Positions 35,518 to 44,091 of a stretch of DNA of 64,000 nucleotides are shown here, in pieces. Below the pieces are notes generated by a model, which saw only the letters and a list, made by a program, of their open reading frames with translations, was not told where the DNA came from and made no database searches. Source of the DNA: Pseudoalteromonas sp. A601 (lineage in GTDB: Bacteria; Pseudomonadota; Gammaproteobacteria; Enterobacterales; Alteromonadaceae); the NCBI RefSeq assembly GCF_002165575.1, contig NZ_MXQF01000005.1, positions 167,954-231,953 of the forward strand, written 5' to 3'. The position numbers and the translations under genes were made by a program. Position 1 is the stretch's first letter, and the number at the start of each line of letters is the position of its first letter.

Positions 35518-36441
35518 GTGCATATTTTTTCAATTATTTTTCCACTGATCTTTATTGTTGCCCTTGGTTACAGCTGCTGTAAGTTAAAGTTTTTTCAACA
35601 ACAGCACATCGCAGGACTAAGCAAGTTTACTTTTTATGTTAGTTTACCTGCCTTCTTGTTATTAAATATGTCCCGTATCGACTTACAGCAAAGTATTAGT
35701 CTATCTGCTTTTTTGAGCTTCTACATTCCTGTCTTGTTGGTATTTACCAGCGGCATTATTATCGACCGTTTTTATCTGGCTAAACAAAAAAACTATCAAG
35801 AACATGGCGTATTTGGCTTAGCGTCAAGTTATTCAAACATGGTACTTGTGGGCATACCTATCGTCATAGCCTCATTAGGCAAAGACATGATAGCCATAGC
35901 GTTTATGATTATTACTTTTCATAGCGCATTATTATTCGCATTGACGTATTTGATAGGCGCAAAAGGCAGTGAACACGCATTTTCATGGCCAACCTTTATC
36001 AAGAGTATGGTGCTAAATCCTATTGTATTGAGCATAGGTTGTGGGCTTTTGCTCAACATAAGTGGTATACACTTGTTTGATAATTTAGCCAATAGTTTAG
36101 AGTTGCTCGCAACGCCTGCCATAGCCTGTGCGCTGTTTGTATTAGGCGCTAACTTAGCATTTTACAAAATCGCGGCTAATTGGCAACCGGCGTTAATAGC
36201 GTCATTAATGAAAATCTTTGTACTGCCTGCAGGGGTGTTTTTAATAGGCAGCTATGCATTTTCACTCGATAGAGAAATTTTAAATGTGTTGGTACTGTTA
36301 AGCGCCTCTCCTGTTGGGGTAAACGCCTACCTCATTGCTAGCCAAATTGGTAAACACCAAGTTACGCTTGCAGGTGCCGTGGTACTTTCAACTGTATTAA
36401 GTGTAGTTAGCTTTAGTTTTTGGTTATCGGTGCTTTTGTAG
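35518..36441 (+). CDS. AEC-family transporter
   Basis: The 307-residue membrane protein has about ten hydrophobic segments in two inverted halves. The family pattern SKFTFYVSLPAFLLLNMSRID occurs near residue 32, and GLASSYSNMVLVGIPI near residue 100. AEC (auxin efflux carrier) proteins in bacteria move organic acids or similar solutes, and the substrate here is unknown. The start is GTG. Its stop lies 12 bp from the end of the convergent TIR gene, at the edge of the inserted operon. Confidence 0.88.
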   Translation: MHIFSIIFPLIFIVALGYSCCKLKFFQQQHIAGLSKFTFYVSLPAFLLLNMSRIDLQQSISLSAFLSFYIPVLLVFTSGIIIDRFYLAKQKNYQEHGVFGLASSYSNMVLVGIPIVIASLGKDMIAIAFMIITFHSALLFALTYLIGAKGSEHAFSWPTFIKSMVLNPIVLSIGCGLLLNISGIHLFDNLANSLELLATPAIACALFVLGANLAFYKIAANWQPALIASLMKIFVLPAGVFLIGSYAFSLDREILNVLVLLSASPVGVNAYLIASQIGKHQVTLAGAVVLSTVLSVVSFSFWLSVLL

Positions 36442-36453
36442 CCATAGTGTGCA

Positions 36454-39400
36454 TTAATTAATTCCCAAACAACCTCTGTTCAATTGCTGTTGTTTCTTTA
36501 ACGGCGAAATAAAGTTTTCTTCGCGTTCTTTATTTGTTAGACAATGACGTTTATAAGGAAGTGCATTGATTGCTGCTTGTGCGATACCCTCGCTAATTGC
36601 TGGCAATGTATATACTTTATTCGTATTTGAAAGCAGCAATAGACGGTCATTTTGTTCATCAAACGCCAACGATTGATTTTGATAATCCTCACTTTGATAA
36701 AATAGTTTTCCAGTTGCAACTTCATATATGCTCGGCTTGCTGCCATTTAAAATAACGTACTTATTCGACACAGTGGCCGTTAAGTTATTAGGTTCAGTTA
36801 AGGTATTGAAGCGATGCTGTTCCTGTGCGTTTTGGCTATCATACACGATTAATTCTTGATCTTTTAAACCAACAATAAATTGTTGTTGATGTGATTTGTA
36901 CGATTTAATGTCAGAATCAAATTCCAATTGTTTCAGCAACTCCCCAGTGTTGAGATCATACATAAGCAAACTACGTTTTGACTTTTGCACTATCAACCGC
37001 TGCGTCGCTTCAATAAAAAATCCACTATCAATGTTGCTCAACTTATCTATTGTGGCAATCTGCATGGCTGTATTTAAGTTATATACTTGCCCACCCGCAT
37101 TATAGCTTGTGGTAAGTGCAAACAGGCCTGTCTCACTAACTATAAGTTTATCAACCGTAATATCATCCGCTAATTTAAACTCAGCCAATAAAGCTTTACT
37201 TTCTATATCAAATTTTGACAGAGTGTTACTTTTCCAATCACTTTTCAAAAGGACAAGCTGAGCTTCGTTAGCTGTGAGTGCAATATTAGCAATATTAATA
37301 TCATCGCTGTCTTGACCAAACTTAAGGTAGTCAGCTTTTTTAATATCAAACACCTTGGTACTGTTAAACTGACAATTAACAGTTAAGTAGCGGCCACTTT
37401 TTGACCAAGCATTAGCTGCTAGTCTAGCTGAATTGCATAATGTAAGTGTTTGCTGGATATCACCTTGCCCGGTACCGATTAGGTAATAACGCTGTTCATT
37501 TTCATGACTTGGTGTTAAAAGTTGCTTACCATCAGCACTAAATTGGCTGCCCCATACTTTACTATCAGGTGATAATGCAAAGTGGGGTTGAGTTTTATCT
37601 AGTTGCCACAACGCAATTGATTTTTCTTTACTGGACACCCCGAGTAATAAATTATTTTTCAACTGTAACTTAGGTGCGCCCTGCAATTTAAAAGTCGTCA
37701 TTTCTGTGCCTGTTTTTACATCCCATACCCTCACTGTGCTATAAGATATGGTCAATAACATAGTACCATCACTGGTAAAGGCTGCATCAGTTACATCACC
37801 AAAGTGGCTCAATGGGCCGCCTGTATTTGTTTTAATATTCCAAAGGACTGGCGCTTTTTGTAAACCTCGAATAAATTCAGCATTAGTAGCATTATTTACA
37901 ATAGGCTGAAAATTCGACATAACAAACATATATTCGCCTGAATTATCGGTCAGCGCGTGCATTCCTGAGCTTTCCCCTTGGATTTCTCCTGCTACTATTG
38001 TTTCAACTCGAGTACCCTTATTATCATAAATCAATAGACCTTGACTATCTGATGTAAAGCGCAATTGTCTTGCCAAGCTACTCGTCGTCCCATAGCTGAT
38101 ATCTAATTCGATATGTCTGATCAGGGCTCCTGTAAACGCATCAAATATACTGGCCTTACCAAATGCAACAGGAGAGATCACGAGATATTTACCATCTGGA
38201 CTTAGAAGTAATTTATCATTAGTAAAATTGTTGGATATTGTGTGATCAAAAATAACTTTCTGCTCTGACACTGACCAGGCAATGATACGATTCATAGCAG
38301 ACAAGGTGTAAACTATACTGCCGTCTGGACTTAGCAATACCTGCACTATATCTACATTGAGCTTCGTTGTTGCTAGCTGCGTTAATGATTTACTATCCCA
38401 CAAAGTGACTTGGCCTTTATTTGATGCCGTGACTAATTTTGTTGCATCTTCACTTTGCGCAAAAGCAACAATCGCCTGCTCTGCGGCAATCTCTTGATCT
38501 TGAGCCATTTGATGATATGACAAATACTGTAACTTGCCATCACTCAAAGCAAACAAACCTTGCTCTGCATTAAATTCAACCTGTGAAAAATTTTCGGCAC
38601 CTTGATAGTGAAAGCGCTTATTAGTGGCATAAATTGCTGTTCTTATTTGACCAATATCATCAGGCATTGGCCGCTCTCCGCCATAACGGCCTGGTAACGC
38701 ATTCAAACCTAATAACAAAGCAAGGTCGTGCTCGCCATTGCTATTCGCTTGGCGCGCTCGATCCATTAAAAAACGACTTTGATTTAACAGTGATGCATCA
38801 CGTTGCTCGGTCGCTAATTGTTCATTCTTTACTGCTCGTTGTTGAGCAAAAAAAGCCATGAACCCTGCCGCAATTGCAACAATAGCTAAGATAGCAACGC
38901 CACTTAACCATTGTCGTAAGCGCTTGGTTTTTTGCTGAGCAAGCTCTAATTGGTAAGCTTGATCGCGCTTTGTTAATGCGCCCAGCGGTACTGCGATAAT
39001 GCCAGCAATAATTTTTAACAGCATTAGCTGCTGCTGAGCTTGATAACGAGTTACTCGTTCGTTTATTACTTTAGCCGACACAGAACCTAAAGCTTTTAAA
39101 TACTGTCGATAAGCTTCTACCGATGCCCACCCCTGCTCAAGTACCCCATCATGGTTAACCCTAAAATCTGCTGCCAACGGTTCAGCAAGTTGTGATGTAG
39201 GCTGACCGTTAGCATCATATGCATATTGTAAGGGCTTCGGAAAGCATTCATCAGTGGCGGTAAAACCCTGCTCTTGTTTACTGGTATCCCAACTTGCGTT
39301 TGGTTCGCCATCTATCATTGCTGCAATAATTTGATCCGAACGACCTAGTTTTTTAAAGTAATCAATTTCGTCAGCTACATAAGTTGAAGCAACCGCATTA

Positions 39401-39687
39401 GGTGAACACAACACGATTAACAAGCCGGTATTATCAAGTGCTCGAGTAATCGCATTGGCTAAATCGGCATCTGCGGGGAGCTCTTCCTCGTCACGAAAAA
39501 TAGGAAAGATCCGTTCTGGGATGACATCCCCTCGAGCATTCTTTTGACCAACTAAATCTTTAGGTATTTCATAGGTTTCAATTGCTTGGTGTAACCAGGT
39601 TGCCCATTGACGCCCTGTTTGTTTATTGTCTGCGTGACGATACGAAATAAATGCTAAATATTGATGAGTTAACTGTGACTCACTCAT
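36454..39687 (-). CDS. TIR-domain / transmembrane / beta-propeller protein
   Basis: The 1077-residue protein has a clear three-part build. Residues 9-150 are a TIR domain (YLAFISYRHADNK at 10-22, FRDEEELP at 64-71, LLIVLCSPNAVAS at 89-101). Glu107, six residues after Ser101, is the likely NADase glutamate. Residues 261-281 form one membrane helix with basic residues before it. Residues about 345-1050 are a WD40-like propeller with many SPDG-type turns (LSPDGKYLVISP, AFTSDGTMLLTIS, VRVWDVKTG). TIR domains in bacterial immunity degrade NAD+ or make cyclic nucleotides. The propeller may sense the trigger. It starts two bases after the partner gene's stop, with its ribosome-binding site inside that gene, so the pair is co-translated. 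Confidence 0.88.
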   Translation of the reverse strand: MSESQLTHQYLAFISYRHADNKQTGRQWATWLHQAIETYEIPKDLVGQKNARGDVIPERIFPIFRDEEELPADADLANAITRALDNTGLLIVLCSPNAVASTYVADEIDYFKKLGRSDQIIAAMIDGEPNASWDTSKQEQGFTATDECFPKPLQYAYDANGQPTSQLAEPLAADFRVNHDGVLEQGWASVEAYRQYLKALGSVSAKVINERVTRYQAQQQLMLLKIIAGIIAVPLGALTKRDQAYQLELAQQKTKRLRQWLSGVAILAIVAIAAGFMAFFAQQRAVKNEQLATEQRDASLLNQSRFLMDRARQANSNGEHDLALLLGLNALPGRYGGERPMPDDIGQIRTAIYATNKRFHYQGAENFSQVEFNAEQGLFALSDGKLQYLSYHQMAQDQEIAAEQAIVAFAQSEDATKLVTASNKGQVTLWDSKSLTQLATTKLNVDIVQVLLSPDGSIVYTLSAMNRIIAWSVSEQKVIFDHTISNNFTNDKLLLSPDGKYLVISPVAFGKASIFDAFTGALIRHIELDISYGTTSSLARQLRFTSDSQGLLIYDNKGTRVETIVAGEIQGESSGMHALTDNSGEYMFVMSNFQPIVNNATNAEFIRGLQKAPVLWNIKTNTGGPLSHFGDVTDAAFTSDGTMLLTISYSTVRVWDVKTGTEMTTFKLQGAPKLQLKNNLLLGVSSKEKSIALWQLDKTQPHFALSPDSKVWGSQFSADGKQLLTPSHENEQRYYLIGTGQGDIQQTLTLCNSARLAANAWSKSGRYLTVNCQFNSTKVFDIKKADYLKFGQDSDDINIANIALTANEAQLVLLKSDWKSNTLSKFDIESKALLAEFKLADDITVDKLIVSETGLFALTTSYNAGGQVYNLNTAMQIATIDKLSNIDSGFFIEATQRLIVQKSKRSLLMYDLNTGELLKQLEFDSDIKSYKSHQQQFIVGLKDQELIVYDSQNAQEQHRFNTLTEPNNLTATVSNKYVILNGSKPSIYEVATGKLFYQSEDYQNQSLAFDEQNDRLLLLSNTNKVYTLPAISEGIAQAAINALPYKRHCLTNKEREENFISPLKKQQQLNRGCLGIN

Positions 39688-39689
39688 AT

Positions 39690-41960
39690 TTAACTACCTC
39701 TTACAAAATCAACAATATACAAATCACCTTTCGCAGTTTGCGGTTTTAACGGGTAGCTCACTGCAAACTCTTCTGGAACTTTATTTTTCCACCAATCAAC
39801 AACATCTGCGGTGCCACCTAAACCTCGCCCAGCGTTACCATCCCATACTGCAATTAAATCATCCGCAATAGCCACTAAATGTGCGCCTAATGCAGCATAT
39901 TGATTAGCGCGAGCAGGATTAGTTACCTCTTCCATATCAGCAACATGCTGATACACAGGTGGGATCTCGCTATACCAAAGTGATTTCGCAATGAATTGTT
40001 CAAATTCATTATTATCATTATCAAAATCCATTTTATAGAGCTCATAAGCCATTGGCAGTAACGCTATATATGGGGCACCCAAAATAATTTTGGCGCGCTC
40101 AACAACTAACCGATCAGCTCCTTGAGCCAAGCCACTAACAAATTGAAAATGATCATTTGGGTATCGTTGTTTAATTTGCAATAAGGTAGTATCAATCGAG
40201 GCTACCAACTCGCTGTATTTTGAGTCCGCTAAATCATTAAAACGATGCCCTGTTACTGCAATTGTTCTGACTCGTTGCAAGCCAAACTCAAATTCACTGC
40301 TATTAGCCATGGTTTGTAGGTCGGTCACAGTACTTGTAAAAAAATCATTGTTACCTTGCTGTTGCAGAGTGTTGAGTTCACCCCACGGTTTTAATAATGG
40401 GTGCTGCTTGGTTAAGTTAGACCGCACATCATTAAATTGCCAACCATCAATGCTGCGCTCAGCACACCAACGCGTGTGCTCCATAGCCGACATAAGAGTA
40501 AGCTCACTGGCACTGATTTCAATTCCCTGAGCAGTTGTGCAAAATCGTGCGCCAATTGCTGCCAGCTTGTTATCCCAACTCATAGCAAACGCACGGTTTG
40601 CTTCTTTTAAGCTATATGGCAATGCTTGCCATGAGGTAGGCTGGCTGTCGTCATTGTTGCTGGCCAAGTAACTGTGCTCATGAGTGCGTTTTGCTATTAA
40701 ACTGCCAAGCGGTTGGGTAATAGCACTGATATTGATGTCTTTACTATTGTTATTGAAAGCATATAAATTATCTGGAATCTTTTGATTTTGCCGCGCGGGA
40801 CTATCACCAATTTCAGCATGATCAGTGGCATAAATAATCGGTGCCATAAACAAGCAATGGTTAAACATTGCGTTTCGTAGCGCCAATGCCACTTCAAAGC
40901 TATTTAAGCTTTCACTTTCAAATACATATACTTGTGTTACATCATTTAGTAGCATTGCAAGACGTTGCTGCTCAGCAACTAACTGAGCAACATCTTCTTC
41001 AATGACCTTCAACTGTGTTGCTGCAACAATAGCAGCAAACTCAGCTTTTAAGCTGCCATTCGGCTTATCAGTAATGAACGTAATCGTTGGCGTTTGTAAA
41101 CTCTTATAAATTGCATTTTTGGCTATCGTTCGTGCTAAATCTAGCGCATTATCATTACAGCCAAATATAATAATATGCGCCCGCGATACACCTTGAATAT
41201 TGGCATAAGGCTGTATTGGATAACGCTGTAATAAGTGCTCCGCTAAAATTTGGCTTTTTCGCCAAAATCGCAATTCAGTTTGAGTGTTACTCATAAAGCG
41301 CGGTAATTGATTTAATTTATCAGCCAATACTCGGCTATGTAAATGTACAAAAACCTGAGGAGAGTTTTCGCCTTCAACAGTATTTAAATAAGGGAGTACT
41401 TGCTCTGCTATGGCGATATTTTTATTGTCATCACCGCAGCAAAAAAATATATTTTTCGCATGCCGTACATTTAACTTTTTAACCACCTTTAGATTGATTT
41501 CACCATTGAAAACAATCGCACCTCGGCGTTTTAACAGTGCAATATTACTATTTTGACTTTGATGCTCTATCGCTATTACTTTTTTACCTTGCTCAAGCGC
41601 CGACACGGCAATAGCAGAGCCTTTATTACCAAGACCTATCACTAACTCAAAACCAGTACGCGGACGTAATAAAAATGCCAATAATTGTTTTGCACCATCA
41701 AAAATCAGTACAAAGAAAATTAAAGCCGTGGTTAGCGGGGCTGCAAAACGTGCAAACTCAATAAAAATATTCATATGCTGAGTTTTATGAAGATCTTGTG
41801 TCCAATCTCCACTAAAGGCGAATAACCCAGCTATAGCGTATATATTATTTGCTAACGGTTCATTCCATTTGGGGGTAAGTGATAGCCCGAGTAAGCCAAC
41901 CAACATAATGAAAATAAATAACCCAAATAGAAACAAACTCGATTTTTTTTCAGTATCCAT
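39690..41960 (-). CDS. two-TM protein with TrkA-N-like, RyR and SLOG-like domains
   Basis: The 756-residue protein has membrane helices at about 8-29 and 70-98. A Rossmann domain with GLGNKG (109-114) and acidic Glu132 follows, like the TrkA-N domain of potassium channels. A second Rossmann-like unit starts near 262 (HIIIFGCNDNALDLA). A RyR domain spans about 486-530 (MSAMEHTRWCAERSIDGWQF). The C-terminal domain (565-756) has VTGHR (569-573) and SGLAQGADR (609-617), typical of SLOG nucleotide-binding proteins. Such domains have been proposed from comparative genomics to sense or process nucleotide signals in conflict systems. It is the first gene of the operon with the TIR protein. Confidence 0.85.
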   Translation of the reverse strand: MDTEKKSSLFLFGLFIFIMLVGLLGLSLTPKWNEPLANNIYAIAGLFAFSGDWTQDLHKTQHMNIFIEFARFAAPLTTALIFFVLIFDGAKQLLAFLLRPRTGFELVIGLGNKGSAIAVSALEQGKKVIAIEHQSQNSNIALLKRRGAIVFNGEINLKVVKKLNVRHAKNIFFCCGDDNKNIAIAEQVLPYLNTVEGENSPQVFVHLHSRVLADKLNQLPRFMSNTQTELRFWRKSQILAEHLLQRYPIQPYANIQGVSRAHIIIFGCNDNALDLARTIAKNAIYKSLQTPTITFITDKPNGSLKAEFAAIVAATQLKVIEEDVAQLVAEQQRLAMLLNDVTQVYVFESESLNSFEVALALRNAMFNHCLFMAPIIYATDHAEIGDSPARQNQKIPDNLYAFNNNSKDINISAITQPLGSLIAKRTHEHSYLASNNDDSQPTSWQALPYSLKEANRAFAMSWDNKLAAIGARFCTTAQGIEISASELTLMSAMEHTRWCAERSIDGWQFNDVRSNLTKQHPLLKPWGELNTLQQQGNNDFFTSTVTDLQTMANSSEFEFGLQRVRTIAVTGHRFNDLADSKYSELVASIDTTLLQIKQRYPNDHFQFVSGLAQGADRLVVERAKIILGAPYIALLPMAYELYKMDFDNDNNEFEQFIAKSLWYSEIPPVYQHVADMEEVTNPARANQYAALGAHLVAIADDLIAVWDGNAGRGLGGTADVVDWWKNKVPEEFAVSYPLKPQTAKGDLYIVDFVRGS

Positions 41961-42197
41961 AACACCTAAATTATTATTATTTATAAATTCACACTTAATA
42001 ATAACGGCACATCTTAGTTACTGCCAGCTATTCCGAGTAAAGTATTAACAATTATATTGCATAAGTAATCGATTGTTACAACAAAGTAAGGTCCATGATT
42101 AGGTAAGTTTTCTATTATCAGCAGCTTTCTTTAAGGTCATGCATTGGGGATATAAGCAACGACGAGTATACTTTTGTTTTAATTACTCTTTTCTAAG

Positions 42198-42935
42198 TTA
42201 TAAACCCCCTGCAACATCAATAAAACTTCCGGTAGTAAAAGAGGCTTGCTCAGACGCTAAAAAGTAAATTGCAGCGGCCACTTCTTCGCTCTGTCCACCA
42301 CGTCCTAAAGGGAGCTTTTTCTTGAGCCTATCGACTCGATTAGCTTCCCCACCATCACGATGCATATCAGTGTAAATAAGCCCAGGTCTAACGCCGTTCA
42401 CGCGAATTTTTTGCTGTGCTACTTCTTTGGCAAGACCAATAGTTAAAGTATCTATTGCTCCCTTAGACGCTGCATAATCGATATATTCGTTTGGCGATCC
42501 GGTTTTTGCTGCACCTGATGACACATTGACAATACTGCCACCATTTACCATTCGCTTTATCGCCTCGCGGCTACATAAAAAAGCGCTGGTGATATTGGTA
42601 GTCAGTATTTCATTAATACGTTTTGCGTCCATATCAAGTAGCGTCATCTGTGGTTTTAAAATACCGGCGTTGTTGACCAAAACATCAAGCTTGCCAAATA
42701 TCTTATCAATACTTTCGAACATGGCTATTACATCTACTTCACTAGAAACATCAGCTTGCAGCATTAGCACCTTCACTCCTAAGGCTTGAACTTGCTGTGC
42801 TACTTTTTTTGCTTCAACGTCATTGGTTTTGTAATTAAGACAGATATCGTAACCATGGCGAGCGAAATGAATGGCAGTCGCAGCCCCTATTCCACGACTA
42901 GCGCCGGTTATTAGCACTATTGGATTTGAGCTCAT
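42198..42935 (-). CDS. short-chain dehydrogenase/reductase
   Basis: This is a classical SDR of 245 residues. The NAD(P) site is GASRGIG (11-17), with VLVNNAG at 85-91, the catalytic Ser in IVNVSSGA, and Tyr154/Lys158 in YAASK. The end, TGSFIDVAGGL, resembles sugar-alcohol or FabG-like dehydrogenases. The Tyr-Lys in loop two (LNYKTND) hints at NADP(H). The substrate is unknown. It lies between the TIR operon and a RidA gene on the same strand; co-transcription with RidA (72 bp upstream) is possible. Confidence 0.93.
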   Translation of the reverse strand: MSSNPIVLITGASRGIGAATAIHFARHGYDICLNYKTNDVEAKKVAQQVQALGVKVLMLQADVSSEVDVIAMFESIDKIFGKLDVLVNNAGILKPQMTLLDMDAKRINEILTTNITSAFLCSREAIKRMVNGGSIVNVSSGAAKTGSPNEYIDYAASKGAIDTLTIGLAKEVAQQKIRVNGVRPGLIYTDMHRDGGEANRVDRLKKKLPLGRGGQSEEVAAAIYFLASEQASFTTGSFIDVAGGL

Positions 42936-43007
42936 TGTCTATCCTGAGAGTTAAGTTTTTAAACGGCCTATTGAGTTTGTGCTTTTCTATCAGGCCGCTT
43001 AAAGGGA

Positions 43008-43358
43008 TTATTTAATTGCAGCGACAACTGATATCTCTACTAATAATGCATCTCGCGCCATTTTAGCTTCCACACACGCACGAGCCGGTGCGTGCCCTGC
43101 TGGTACCCACGCATCCCACACCGCATTCATATCAGCAAAGAAGTCCATACTTTTTACATAAATAGTGGCACTAAGCATATGCTCTTTTGAGCTTCCTGCT
43201 TCATCTAAGAGTGCTTCTACCTTATCAAGCATGGTTTGGGTTTGCTCTTTAATACCTTGCTCTGCATCTGCACACACTTGGCCGCATAAGTACACGGTGC
43301 CGTTATGTTTAACAATGCGGCTCATACGCGCACCTGTTTGAAGACGTTCGATACTCAT
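43008..43358 (-). CDS. RidA (YjgF/YER057c/UK114) family protein
   Basis: The 116-residue protein fits the RidA fold, with [14 protein letters not shown] near residue 18 and [13 protein letters not shown] near the C-terminus. That last stretch holds the Arg expected to bind the imine carboxylate. RidA proteins hydrolyse reactive enamines and imines released by PLP enzymes. The sequence style is that of the YoaB-like subgroup. The ATG at 43358 is preferred to 43364, because the GAGAG site is too close to the latter. Confidence 0.9.
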   Translation of the reverse strand: MSIERLQTGARMSRIVKHNGTVYLCGQVCADAEQGIKEQTQTMLDKVEALLDEAGSSKEHMLSATIYVKSMDFFADMNAVWDAWVPAGHAPARACVEAKMARDALLVEISVVAAIK

Positions 43359-43439
43359 GTTCATTCTCTCGTTAATTTATTTGGCGCTAATTTAACAAAG
43401 TAAGATCAATAAGGTTAACAGTTTAAGATGAAATAATTT

Positions 43440-43916
43440 CTAGACATCAACACTAACTGGTGAGTGTATACTCAAATATTGGCTTTTTTGCTCAATATAA
43501 TCATAACTGATCACTGCAACAGCCCCCGTGTTAAATATAGGCATATTGCCATTACTCAGCTGATCAACCAAATAGCTAACAATTGGCATGTGTGCCACCA
43601 CCAGCCAAGTATCGCACTCTGGATGTAATGCAATTAAAGTTTCAAGGTAGTCAGCCGCAACTTGCGGGTTTCCTTCAGGTATAATGTCTGTACAGGTTTC
43701 TTCAAATAAAAATGCGTTATTCTTTTTAACGCCTTGCGCTGTTTGTTGAGCTCTTGTGAAAGGGCTCACTAATAACGCTGTTGGAGTATAGTTCGTGTGT
43801 AACCACTTACCCATTTTTTCTGCTTGCTGTTGGCCAACTAGGGTCAAATTTCTACTTGCATCGTCTGCTTGCATCGGTGTTGCTTCGCCGTGACGCATAA
43901 TTAGGATTGTTTTCAT
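43440..43916 (-). CDS. sixA: phosphohistidine phosphatase SixA
   Basis: SixA removes phosphate from phosphohistidines, including on components of the nitrogen phosphotransferase system and the ArcB HPt domain. The 158-residue protein has the catalytic RHGEA (His9), SPFTRAQQTA and VAHMPIVSYL with the second His, which is the minimal histidine-phosphatase fold without the helical insert. The position between fadJI and smrB follows E. coli order, with extra genes in between. Confidence 0.93.
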   Translation of the reverse strand: MKTILIMRHGEATPMQADDASRNLTLVGQQQAEKMGKWLHTNYTPTALLVSPFTRAQQTAQGVKKNNAFLFEETCTDIIPEGNPQVAADYLETLIALHPECDTWLVVAHMPIVSYLVDQLSNGNMPIFNTGAVAVISYDYIEQKSQYLSIHSPVSVDV

Positions 43917-44091
43917 AAAAAATCAACCGATTAAAGAATATAAAACAGTAGCCAGTTTGCCCGTTTGTCCGCTATATTAAAGCAATATAACCTATCGCTT
44001 ATGATATTCAGGTATTAGGCATCGCAGTTAAATACTGTCCTGAAGATATCATGTGTTGTAAACAAGTAAACGTAAGTTTCAGGAGCATCAT

